Shown piece by piece: positions 17,149-24,963 of a DNA stretch of 64,000 nt. Both the position numbers and the translations under genes were made by a program. This stretch comes from Thermoplasmata archaeon (GTDB taxonomy: Archaea > Thermoplasmatota > Thermoplasmata > Halarchaeoplasmatales > Halarchaeoplasmataceae), in assembly GCA_003554965.1 (NCBI GenBank), contig PWHR01000097.1, positions 1 through 64,000 on the forward strand. Reading direction: 5' to 3'. Under the pieces are notes generated by a model. That model did not search any database, was not told the DNA's origin, and worked only from the letters and a program-made list of their open reading frames with translations. Numbering within the stretch: the first letter of the stretch is position 1; the number at the start of each line of letters is the position of its first letter.

Positions 17149-17499
17149 TTGACCAATTTAGATAAAACCTTAGGTTCATTATTGAAAGGAGGGGAAGACC
17201 TTATCAACACAGAAGGTCTGATAGTCGAAGCAGTCGAGGAGCTAGTAAAGGACGAGATAAAGCGACATATAAGAGAGAAGATAGATGAGAATCCAGAGTT
17301 GAAAGAGGAGTTCAAAGAGTACGTGGAGATGCTGATGGAGGCGAAGATCAAGGAGGCTTACGCATACGGTATGTTGGCCAAGACAAGTGCAGACCTTGGC
17401 TTAGAACTGATCCCTCCGAAGATGAAAGAAGAGATGAGTGAAAAGTTATCTGAACTCATGGAAAAGAAGATGGAGGAGATGATGGAGAGAGAGATCTAG
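17149..17499 (+). CDS. Small acidic/basic helical protein of unknown family
   Basis: 116 residues, almost entirely charged and helix-forming, with no membrane segment and no Cys. It starts with TTG at 17149 behind a G-rich GGTGGTGGTGG ribosome site. A short hydrophobic stretch GMLAKTSADLGLELIPPKM (about 74-92) separates two coiled-coil-like parts, and the end is rich in Glu, Lys and Met. I do not recognise the family. Composition resembles the small protein at 42813-43157, but the two cannot be aligned by eye. Confidence 0.6.
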   Translation: MTNLDKTLGSLLKGGEDLINTEGLIVEAVEELVKDEIKRHIREKIDENPELKEEFKEYVEMLMEAKIKEAYAYGMLAKTSADLGLELIPPKMKEEMSEKLSELMEKKMEEMMEREI

Positions 17500-17524
17500 A
17501 AAAAATAAAGAAAATAGGTTTGGA

Positions 17525-18700
17525 TCAGACCACTTCTGCCATGGCTTCCTTAAGCCTGTCTATACCTTTTTCTATCTCTTCGAGTGATGTGGCGTAGGAC
17601 AGGCGCAGATATCCTTTACCCTGACTACCGAAGGCCGTTCCAGGCAGTAAACAGACTCCTGCTTCCTCTAACAGATAATCCGCAAGTTCTTCACTTTCCA
17701 TACCCGTCTCTTTTACGTTCGGGAACGCGTAGAAAGCTCCTTTAGGTTCTATGCAGCTGAATCCAGGAACCTCATTGAGTCCTGAAACTATCGCGTCCCT
17801 TCGCTCTGCGAAGTGTCCCATTATATGATCTACGAAGTCTTGGGAATTTTTTAGAGCTTCTACACCTCCTTTTTGAACGAAAGAGGTAGTACAGGAGACC
17901 GCGTCCGCTAGAAGTAAGTCCATCTTGTGGATTATATCTTCTGGAGCCACCACGTAACCGAGTCTCCAACCGGTCATCGAATAAGCCTTGGAGAAGCCGT
18001 CTATCATGATGGTCCTCTCTTCACACCGATCTAGGTATGATGGGGAGTGGTGTTCTAGCCCGTCATAAAGCATCTTACTGTATATCTCGTCCGATAGCAC
18101 ATAGATATCGTTCTCTTCAGCTATCTCCGCTATAGTTTTCACATCATCTTCAGTAAGTACGGATCCTGTAGGATTCTGTGGAGTGTTGAGAAGTATCACT
18201 TCGGTATCTTCGGTGACACGCTCTTTTATCTGTTCAGGAGTCATCCTGAATTGATCTTCCTCGTGAAGTGGTATCTGCACTTTTTTTGCACCTAGATAGC
18301 CGATCATCGAATCGTAGGTAAAATAGAACGGGTTCTGGTAGATCACCTCGTCTCCCTGTTGGATCGTTGCCAATAGACCGAAGAAAAGACCGGGTTTCGC
18401 ACCAGGAAGGACCATTATCTGTTCTTTTGAGGGTCTGAAGCCTCTCGTTTTTTCTATGTCTTCCTGTATAGCTTCTTTCAATTCCGGTATACCTGTGGTG
18501 GGGACATAATTGGTGAAACCTTCGTCCAAGGCCTTTTTTGCAGCTTCTTTCACATTCTCCGGACTATCGAAGTCCGGCTGTCCTATCTCGAACCTTACGA
18601 CGTCTCTTCCTTCTCTTTCCATCCTATTAGCTTTAGTAAGGAACTTGATCGGTGGTTCTCCTCTAAGCATGGAGAAATCGCCAGCTAATCCCTGATCCAT
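17525..18700 (-). CDS. Class I/II aminotransferase (aspartate aminotransferase-like)
   Basis: 391 residues, fold-type I PLP enzyme. NTPQNPTGSVL (about 172-182) contains the Asn that contacts PLP. LSDEIYSKM (Asp and Tyr contacts) and FSKAYSMTGWRLGY with the Schiff-base Lys (about 232) follow, and the carboxylate-binding Arg is in GYLRLSYA (about 365). Probable reaction: transfer of an amino group between aspartate or a related amino acid and 2-oxoglutarate. The ATG at 18700 follows AGGTGA by 4 nt, while the in-frame GTG at 18709 overlaps that site. It lies 14 bp downstream of the next gene upstream, probably one operon. Confidence 0.87.
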   Translation of the reverse strand: MDQGLAGDFSMLRGEPPIKFLTKANRMEREGRDVVRFEIGQPDFDSPENVKEAAKKALDEGFTNYVPTTGIPELKEAIQEDIEKTRGFRPSKEQIMVLPGAKPGLFFGLLATIQQGDEVIYQNPFYFTYDSMIGYLGAKKVQIPLHEEDQFRMTPEQIKERVTEDTEVILLNTPQNPTGSVLTEDDVKTIAEIAEENDIYVLSDEIYSKMLYDGLEHHSPSYLDRCEERTIMIDGFSKAYSMTGWRLGYVVAPEDIIHKMDLLLADAVSCTTSFVQKGGVEALKNSQDFVDHIMGHFAERRDAIVSGLNEVPGFSCIEPKGAFYAFPNVKETGMESEELADYLLEEAGVCLLPGTAFGSQGKGYLRLSYATSLEEIEKGIDRLKEAMAEVV

Positions 18701-18714
18701 GAATTTCACCTTTC

Positions 18715-19665
18715 TCAGGGTTTTGGTATGTAAAGATCTTCGGCTCCGTGTTCTGAAAGTTTTAGATCAGGATACTCATCCTGTATTATATCATGTATTA
18801 TCTCAGCATGCTTGACCTTCTCTTTGGTCAAGAATTGATGGAATTCCGGATCGGTCCACGGTTTATACATACCGCCGGTAGCTGCTAGACCTTCTCCCGG
18901 TTCTATCTTGAAATAACACGGGGAAGCCACACGAGCCATCTCAGGACCTTCGTAGAATCGGTTGAAACCGCCCATGGATTCAGCTAGTTCTATGTGTATA
19001 TCTATCGGGATGTCTATAGCTTTTCTGATCGATGCGAACATAGGTATACTCAGATCGCCTAGCGGGTTGAAAGTTCCGGCGCCAAGGTCCTCTAAAACCT
19101 TTCCTCCGGCGGCGTTACCATGTCCCGCATAAATCGAAACTTTGAATGTGATATCTTTTGGTATCAAACCTTTTTCTTTAAGTTTATTTGCCAGCCAGAG
19201 CATTCCTTCGTCGGTGACCAAAAATCCTCTAAATCCGAAATCGATGCATCTTTTTATGTCTTTAAAGGCCCTAACAAGATTATCGGATCCTCTGACTCTC
19301 AAGCCGGATAGTGCACCTTCAGGTGTCGCTATCTGCCTTCCGATGTTCCAGCCAGATCTTGGACCAGGAGTGATTATCACTTCCATGTCGTTGTCATGGG
19401 CTAGCTGTGCAAAATCTTCGAGCTCGTCGTCGGTAAGATATGTGCTTCCCATAACAGTACATATCAACCTATGGATCGGGATATCTCTTTTTTCTCTCTC
19501 TTCTATCAGCGCTCTCAAAGTAGAAGGTCTTTCTACACCAGAAATCTCCATACGGTAATTGGCTCCATCAGGGAAAGTCTTCTCTGACTTCGGCAGATCC
19601 TTTGGATCTTCGCTGGGTACACCTAATTCTTCCATCGCTTCCAAAACTTCTTCAATCTCACTCAT
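18715..19665 (-). CDS. Predicted TIM-barrel protein (U32-peptidase-like?), function unknown
   Basis: 316 residues, soluble. The regularly spaced strand-helix pattern suggests a TIM barrel: LICTVMGSTY, VIITPGPRSGWN, FGFRGFLVTDEG, TFKVSIYAGHGNAAGG, IPIDIHIELAESMGG and CYFKIEPGEGL. The Gly- and His-rich YAGHGNAAGGKV segment and the acidic EPGEG near residue 255 are candidates for a ligand site. I suspect a relative of U32-type peptidases or of a small-molecule aldolase group, but cannot name it. It stands directly upstream of the aminotransferase, so it may act on the same amino acid. The ATG follows GAGGT. Confidence 0.55.
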   Translation of the reverse strand: MSEIEEVLEAMEELGVPSEDPKDLPKSEKTFPDGANYRMEISGVERPSTLRALIEEREKRDIPIHRLICTVMGSTYLTDDELEDFAQLAHDNDMEVIITPGPRSGWNIGRQIATPEGALSGLRVRGSDNLVRAFKDIKRCIDFGFRGFLVTDEGMLWLANKLKEKGLIPKDITFKVSIYAGHGNAAGGKVLEDLGAGTFNPLGDLSIPMFASIRKAIDIPIDIHIELAESMGGFNRFYEGPEMARVASPCYFKIEPGEGLAATGGMYKPWTDPEFHQFLTKEKVKHAEIIHDIIQDEYPDLKLSEHGAEDLYIPKP

Positions 19666-19746
19666 AATTGCTCAACCTCTCGGTGATTAGGGAATGATAC
19701 TTACCTATATAATTCCTTTGAAAATAGTCGAAATAAGGGTTGAGCC

Positions 19747-20592
19747 TTAAAACGAATCTATCATGCCACTAGTAAGTTTCTTGAAAGAATCGATTATCGG
19801 CTGGAATACAAAATCCATCTTTCCATTCGAAGCAACCCAATAGGCGAAGATAGCTACGGCTATTCCCGCAGGGATATCGATCAACCAGTGGATCCCAAGA
19901 TAGATTATAACGAATATCGTAAGGGCGGTAAAAACAGCACCAAATATCGCTAAGCGCTTCAATTTTGCACTGAATAGAGCTATCAGAGTTATGGTTAAAG
20001 GGATGCTGGTGTGTCCACTAGGAAAGCAGTTCGTCTGTCTATTCGTCAGAAGAACTAATTCCTCGTATTGAGGGATATCGTAAAGGAAAGCTTGGACATC
20101 ACCGCTGTAGTCCGAAGTCACCACTAGATGTAAGAGAAGATATCCGCCGATCAGAAAAATGTAATTTACGGCTAAGGCTTTAGAAAACTCTTCTAAAAGA
20201 TCAATTTCGTTTCTCAGTATAAAAAAGACAGGTATGAACGCCACAAAGAAAGAAAGTCCAAGTATGTAAAAAATCGAAAAAGAGTGGATCAACCATGAGA
20301 AACCTAAATTCTCTTGAAGCCATACTATATGAGAAACTCCTTCTAAGGCGTAAACTTCTTCAGTGATCCTCAACCCGGGTTCGAAGAGGTCTTGTATCAG
20401 GTTCTCTATCTGTAGAGCGATAAAAACCAAGAACGCCAGGAAAAGAGCTCCTCTAGACTGCCACAATGAGGTTTTTAGATCGGAAAAGTTTTCTCTGAGT
20501 TTACCGTCCTCATCAAAGACGAACAGAGCTATAACTATCAGTACGATAAGGCCCGGTATGAACCAAAGAAGTCCCTGTATGAGCGGATCCAT
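19747..20592 (-). CDS. PAP2 superfamily membrane phosphatase / phosphotransferase
   Basis: 281 residues with about six membrane helices. The PAP2 motifs are CFPSGHTSIP (about 195-204) and IHWLIDIPAG (about 240), giving the catalytic His pair and Asp. The first motif is relaxed (LTNRQTN), as in the Aur1/inositol-phosphoceramide-synthase-like subgroup. It probably handles a lipid phosphate or an inositol-phosphate head group at the membrane. The ATG at 20592 is preferred because the TATA box TTATAAAT (20621-20628) predicts a transcription start about 5 bp before it. An in-frame TTG at 20604 would lie outside that transcript. Divergent from the next gene. Confidence 0.72.
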   Translation of the reverse strand: MDPLIQGLLWFIPGLIVLIVIALFVFDEDGKLRENFSDLKTSLWQSRGALFLAFLVFIALQIENLIQDLFEPGLRITEEVYALEGVSHIVWLQENLGFSWLIHSFSIFYILGLSFFVAFIPVFFILRNEIDLLEEFSKALAVNYIFLIGGYLLLHLVVTSDYSGDVQAFLYDIPQYEELVLLTNRQTNCFPSGHTSIPLTITLIALFSAKLKRLAIFGAVFTALTIFVIIYLGIHWLIDIPAGIAVAIFAYWVASNGKMDFVFQPIIDSFKKLTSGMIDSF

Positions 20593-20695
20593 GTTATCTG
20601 CCAAATACTATAAAGAAGCCTTATAAATCATTTATCACCTCTATAGGTCTTAGCACCGATTAGATTATATAATCACCCTTGATTTTGACAAAAAG

Positions 20696-21907
20696 ATGTC
20701 TCCGAAAAAGATTAAAAAGATCGGTCCGGCGCTCGTCTTTTTACTAGGTATCGTTGGAATGATATCTGCTTTGAGGAGGCTGGATGTGCTTTGGCTGATG
20801 GTAGGTAGCGTCTCTTTCATGTTGATACTCGGTATGATCAAGATAAAGGAAGTTTCAAGGTTGAAATGGGAACTCGTGATCCTGCTCTTGATCCCTCTAT
20901 TTTTAGGTCTGAGTGGCATATCAGTCGGTTTGAAGCAATACCTTTACGGGATAGATCTGGCTTTTGTGATCGTGGCTCCTATAATTGGTTTCATGTTGAT
21001 GTTCAATCTTCACCACCATACCAAGTTCAGATCCAATTTTCCTTTCACCATTTTCTTCGTGGTGATTTTTTCTTTGAGCAGCGGTGCCCTGATCGGGATA
21101 GGAGAATTCGTGAGTGATCAACATCTAGGGACTGAATATCTGGAGAGTAATTTTCAGCTGATGATAAATCTTCTCGTCATCGCGATCGGCGGCGTTTTGA
21201 TGGCACTATTCTTTAGGGCTTATCTGAAAAAATCCAATTATAGAAGCGTGAAGAGCTTGACCTCTCCACTAGATGTAGATTCGGTCGAAACCACGAATGC
21301 CGTCTCTCACCTCCTTTACTCCGGCTTTGGAAAGAAAGGACATACATGGGCTCCGCTCTTTTCTAGATTTTTACAATTACTCATACTCGTATTTGCGATG
21401 TATGCCGTTTATGAAAGAAATCCTAGGTGGTTCTTCTCGGCAATACTCTCTTTTGGAGTGACTATGATACCATACCTGTTCACCCGTAATATGAAAGTGG
21501 TTATTCCTCCTCTTTTGAACCTCTGGATAACGGTTGCCCTGTTTCTGCATGTCCTTGGTGGCGTGATGGGTTATTACGATCATGTATGGTGGTGGGACAA
21601 TCTCACTCATTTCATCTCCGCGGCTTTGATAAGCATCTTGGGTTTCACGATCCTGCTGACGATCTCTCGCCTTTCAGGCTCTTTGTACGTACCCCCGATA
21701 GTCGTTCCTGCTTTGATCATACTCTTCATCCTCGCTACGGGAGTAGTTTGGGAGATCTTTGAATTTTTCTGCGATCAGTTACTCGGCACTAATATGCAGT
21801 ACAGTCTGCAGGACACCGTTTACGATATGATGTTCAACACAGTCGGGGCTTTGTTCGCTTCTATCATAGGTTACCGCTATTTCTTGAAAGAACACTGGGA
21901 AACCTGA
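20696..21907 (+). CDS. YjdF/DUF2238-like membrane protein, paralogue 1
   Basis: 403 residues and about 11 membrane helices in two halves. The C-terminal half (about 225-400) carries the DUF2238/YjdF pattern: FLHVLGGVMGYYDHVWWWDNLTHFISA, WEIFEFFCDQLLG and LQDTVYDMMFNTVGA. The N-terminal half has its own motif set (HHHTKFRSN, IGIGEFVSDQHLG). Function unknown. Two paralogues with the same two-part plan lie at 23639-24856 and 57942-59150. A TATA box at 20664-20672 predicts a leaderless mRNA. Confidence 0.75.
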   Translation: MSPKKIKKIGPALVFLLGIVGMISALRRLDVLWLMVGSVSFMLILGMIKIKEVSRLKWELVILLLIPLFLGLSGISVGLKQYLYGIDLAFVIVAPIIGFMLMFNLHHHTKFRSNFPFTIFFVVIFSLSSGALIGIGEFVSDQHLGTEYLESNFQLMINLLVIAIGGVLMALFFRAYLKKSNYRSVKSLTSPLDVDSVETTNAVSHLLYSGFGKKGHTWAPLFSRFLQLLILVFAMYAVYERNPRWFFSAILSFGVTMIPYLFTRNMKVVIPPLLNLWITVALFLHVLGGVMGYYDHVWWWDNLTHFISAALISILGFTILLTISRLSGSLYVPPIVVPALIILFILATGVVWEIFEFFCDQLLGTNMQYSLQDTVYDMMFNTVGALFASIIGYRYFLKEHWET

Positions 21908-21957
21908 GATCAGAGCCGTTAAACAAAGATTTATACCTCTGGTATGTTATCTTTGAG

Positions 21958-23556
21958 ATGATGAGTGAGATACCTTCCTTGGTGAACACCGAAGTTATCG
22001 ATAGAAGAGATTATCAGATCGATATCTTTCACGAGGTGAAGGATAAAGATTCCTTAGTGGTGCTTCCGACCGGATTGGGAAAGACCACCATCGCTCTGTA
22101 TCTGATAAGCTCCCATGTAGAAAAGAATGAAAAGGCTTTGATGATGGCACCAACAAGACCACTCTGCCAGCAGCACCTTGAATTCATCCGTGAATCTACT
22201 CTTTTAGATGATCAAAAGGTTGGATTGATCACCGGTGAACTCTATTCACAAAAAGAAAGAGAAGAGTTGTGGATTGGTGAAACTGAGGTCCTTATCGCCA
22301 CCCCCCAGACGGTTAACAATGATCTCCACCTACTGCCACTCTCTGATTTTGGATTGATGATATTCGACGAGGTACATAGAGCTGTTGGGGATTACTCTTA
22401 TGTAGATATAGCTAAGGCATGTAAAGACAAAATCCAGTATTTAGGTCTGACCGCCTCGCCTGGAAGTGATTTCAAAAAACTCATCGAAGTGGCATATAAT
22501 CTGGGTTTAGAGCACGTGGAGATAAGGACTGAAGTCGATGAGGATGTTGAACCTTACATCTCCGAGCGGAGGTTGAACTGGATCGAGATAGAAAAAAGTG
22601 AAGAATTGAAAGAGATGGAGAGTTGGTTGGATTCCATCCTTCAGGACTTCTTGGAGGATCTGGGTGATTACACAGGACGTTTGAAGAATATAAGGCCAGA
22701 AAAAGTCGGAAAAAAAGCCCTGATCGAGACCCAGGAAGATCTCCAGAAAAAGATCGGAAAGGGAGGTAAAGGCTATCTTTTTCATGCATTATCTCTCACT
22801 TCCGCCTCTATAAAGACTATCCACCTCAAAGAACTTCTTCTTACTCAAGGTATAGAGGCTGCCCACAATTATCTACTAAAGCTTCAGGAGGAAGACGATC
22901 GTTCCTCGAAATACGTCAAGAAAAAAGAGGAGTTCGATCTTTTAGCGGAAAAGATGCTGGACCTTAAAGCTATGCCGGTAGAGACGAATCCAAAACTAGT
23001 TCACACGAGAGATATATTAAGAGATGAAATGGATGGAGGAAGAGCCATGATCTTCGCCCAGTATCGTGATACCGTGGAGTACTTGATGGAAGAACTTTCT
23101 CGTGTTGACGGTATAAGGCCCGCTAAGCTCATAGGGCAGGCGGATAAAGGAGAAGATCAAGGTATGAATCAAGAAGAGCAAAAGAAAGCCATAAAGGAAT
23201 TCAAAGAAGGTCAAAATAATGTTCTGATCTGCACGAGGATCGGAGAAGAAGGACTCGATGTTCCCTCTACTGACTTGGTCATATTTTACGAACCCGTACC
23301 TTCCGCCATAAGGTCCATACAGAGAAAGGGAAGAACAGCTAGAGATCAAAGGCCAGGCAGAGTTTTCGTTCTGATCTCAAAGGATACGAAGGATGAGGCC
23401 TTCTATTGGAAGAGCAAACATGCAGAAAAGGATATGTTCGAACATGTTTACAGGCTGAAAAGGGCACTGGAAGAGGGTAAAGATCCGGAAAAAGTACTTG
23501 AAGGATTGATGGACGAAAAAGTCAGGAGACAGAGCAATTTAGAAAATTTTAGTTGA
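21958..23556 (+). CDS. hef: Hef-type superfamily 2 helicase (no nuclease domain)
   Basis: 532 residues. The helicase motifs are I LPTGLGKTTIA (about 36), Ia MAPTRPLCQQH, Ib ATPQTV, II IFDEVHR (DEVH, about 139), III LTASPG, and in the second RecA domain IV MIFAQYRDTVEY, V CTRIGEEGLDVP and VI SIQRKGRTAR. The insertion between the domains (about 205-320) is the Hef/FANCM-like thumb. It acts at stalled forks and branched DNA. Compared with the Pyrococcus protein it stops right after the helicase and lacks the XPF nuclease and HhH part. Next to mutS-mutL but separated from them by a paralogous membrane gene. Confidence 0.87.
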   Translation: MMSEIPSLVNTEVIDRRDYQIDIFHEVKDKDSLVVLPTGLGKTTIALYLISSHVEKNEKALMMAPTRPLCQQHLEFIRESTLLDDQKVGLITGELYSQKEREELWIGETEVLIATPQTVNNDLHLLPLSDFGLMIFDEVHRAVGDYSYVDIAKACKDKIQYLGLTASPGSDFKKLIEVAYNLGLEHVEIRTEVDEDVEPYISERRLNWIEIEKSEELKEMESWLDSILQDFLEDLGDYTGRLKNIRPEKVGKKALIETQEDLQKKIGKGGKGYLFHALSLTSASIKTIHLKELLLTQGIEAAHNYLLKLQEEDDRSSKYVKKKEEFDLLAEKMLDLKAMPVETNPKLVHTRDILRDEMDGGRAMIFAQYRDTVEYLMEELSRVDGIRPAKLIGQADKGEDQGMNQEEQKKAIKEFKEGQNNVLICTRIGEEGLDVPSTDLVIFYEPVPSAIRSIQRKGRTARDQRPGRVFVLISKDTKDEAFYWKSKHAEKDMFEHVYRLKRALEEGKDPEKVLEGLMDEKVRRQSNLENFS

Positions 23557-23638
23557 GCTAGCCTTATGAGTCTCTCCACGCAATTTTCCGTGCCTGTCGG
23601 CGAAAAAGTTATAGAATAGTCAATTATAATTATTTTTT

Positions 23639-24856
23639 ATGAGCAGGCTGAAATTCAGCACATTAGCTTTAGAACTTTGTGTATTTCTAGTTCTGCTTTT
23701 GTTGATCATGGTCATAACTGGTCCAGGTATCCTTTGGACATCCTTTGGGATGATGATCATTCTAGTTGGCTTAGGGGTAACATGGACTATGGACTCTAAA
23801 AAAAATATCACCTCAACAATAAAGTTATCGATGGTTTTTTTCCTACCTCTTAGTCTTGGTATCAGTGGTGTATCATACACATTCAATAACCAAACATTTA
23901 ACTCTATACCAGTTCTTCTCGTTTTAGTGTTTTTACTCCTCCCGATGGTCGGTGTTGTCTTGCTTTACAGTCTTACGGAAGAAGGCGTAGTCAAAACTAA
24001 TTTTCAATTTTCATCATTTTTCATAGTGATCTTTTCTCTAGCTGGTAGTGCTTCATCGGGCATAGGAGAATTCATCAGCGATCTGTATTTTGGTACAGTC
24101 TTTTTAGAAAACAATACAGTTTTCATGCATAACTTGATCATCTTATCAACGGGAAGCGTACTCACTGGTTTACTGTTTATCTTCATACTCACATGGAAAG
24201 ATTCTAAACTCTTTAGGAGTCTTGAATTAGATAATTCAACTTATATATATAAAACCAAAAAAGAATTAAAGGATCTGTTCAGATCGGAACTGATTGAAAA
24301 AAAATTTGAATCTGCAGTTCTGATCTCAAGATCATTCCAGATGATGATAGCTTTATTGACTATATATGCATTCTATCAACAGGATATGAGATGGTTCTAT
24401 TCGGGTATCATATCTTTGATTCTGACTGCTTCACCATTCATATTCAAGAAAAAAACCGGCCTCCCTTTTCCACCTATATTGTCGCTTTGGATATCGATCG
24501 CCTTTTTCTTCCATATTTTGGGTGGAGTCATGGGATATTATGACGATATTTGGTGGTGGGACATTTTAACCCATGCTTTTTCGGCCTCCATCCTCACATT
24601 CTTAGCCTTTGTAGTCCTTTGGGCTTTTCAAAGCTCCTCGGAACTCATCGACATACCTCTAAACTTTATCCCTGTGATACTCGTATTGTTCATCCTAAGT
24701 ATCTCTGTTCCCTGGGAGATCTATGAATTTCTAGCAGATAATTTCTTAGGTACGGAGATGCAGTACGGTCTCAGTGACACTGTCAACGATATGATATTAA
24801 ATGTTCTAGGAGCTAGTGTTTCTGGTATATTAGGAATATTTTTATTCAGGGAATGA
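23639..24856 (+). CDS. YjdF/DUF2238-like membrane protein, paralogue 2
   Basis: 405 residues, same architecture as the gene at 20696. In the N-terminal half SGIGEFISDLYFGT matches the paralogue's motif, and the C-terminal half has FFHILGGVMGYYDDIWWWDILTHAFSA, WEIYEFLADNFLG and LSDTVNDMILNVLGA. Its codon use is richer in A+T than paralogue 1, including runs such as AAAAAAAAT, which could mean a more recent or less constrained copy. The two copies flank the helicase gene. Function unknown. Confidence 0.75.
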   Translation: MSRLKFSTLALELCVFLVLLLLIMVITGPGILWTSFGMMIILVGLGVTWTMDSKKNITSTIKLSMVFFLPLSLGISGVSYTFNNQTFNSIPVLLVLVFLLLPMVGVVLLYSLTEEGVVKTNFQFSSFFIVIFSLAGSASSGIGEFISDLYFGTVFLENNTVFMHNLIILSTGSVLTGLLFIFILTWKDSKLFRSLELDNSTYIYKTKKELKDLFRSELIEKKFESAVLISRSFQMMIALLTIYAFYQQDMRWFYSGIISLILTASPFIFKKKTGLPFPPILSLWISIAFFFHILGGVMGYYDDIWWWDILTHAFSASILTFLAFVVLWAFQSSSELIDIPLNFIPVILVLFILSISVPWEIYEFLADNFLGTEMQYGLSDTVNDMILNVLGASVSGILGIFLFRE

Positions 24857-24963
24857 AGTTTCCAATAACGGCTTATTCTGTGCTTTTCAGGGGAACCGGA
24901 AAAAAGGTTAATAACTCCCTGTCCAATCGGTCTTAGAGCCTAAAAATAGGAGGTCAGATCACC

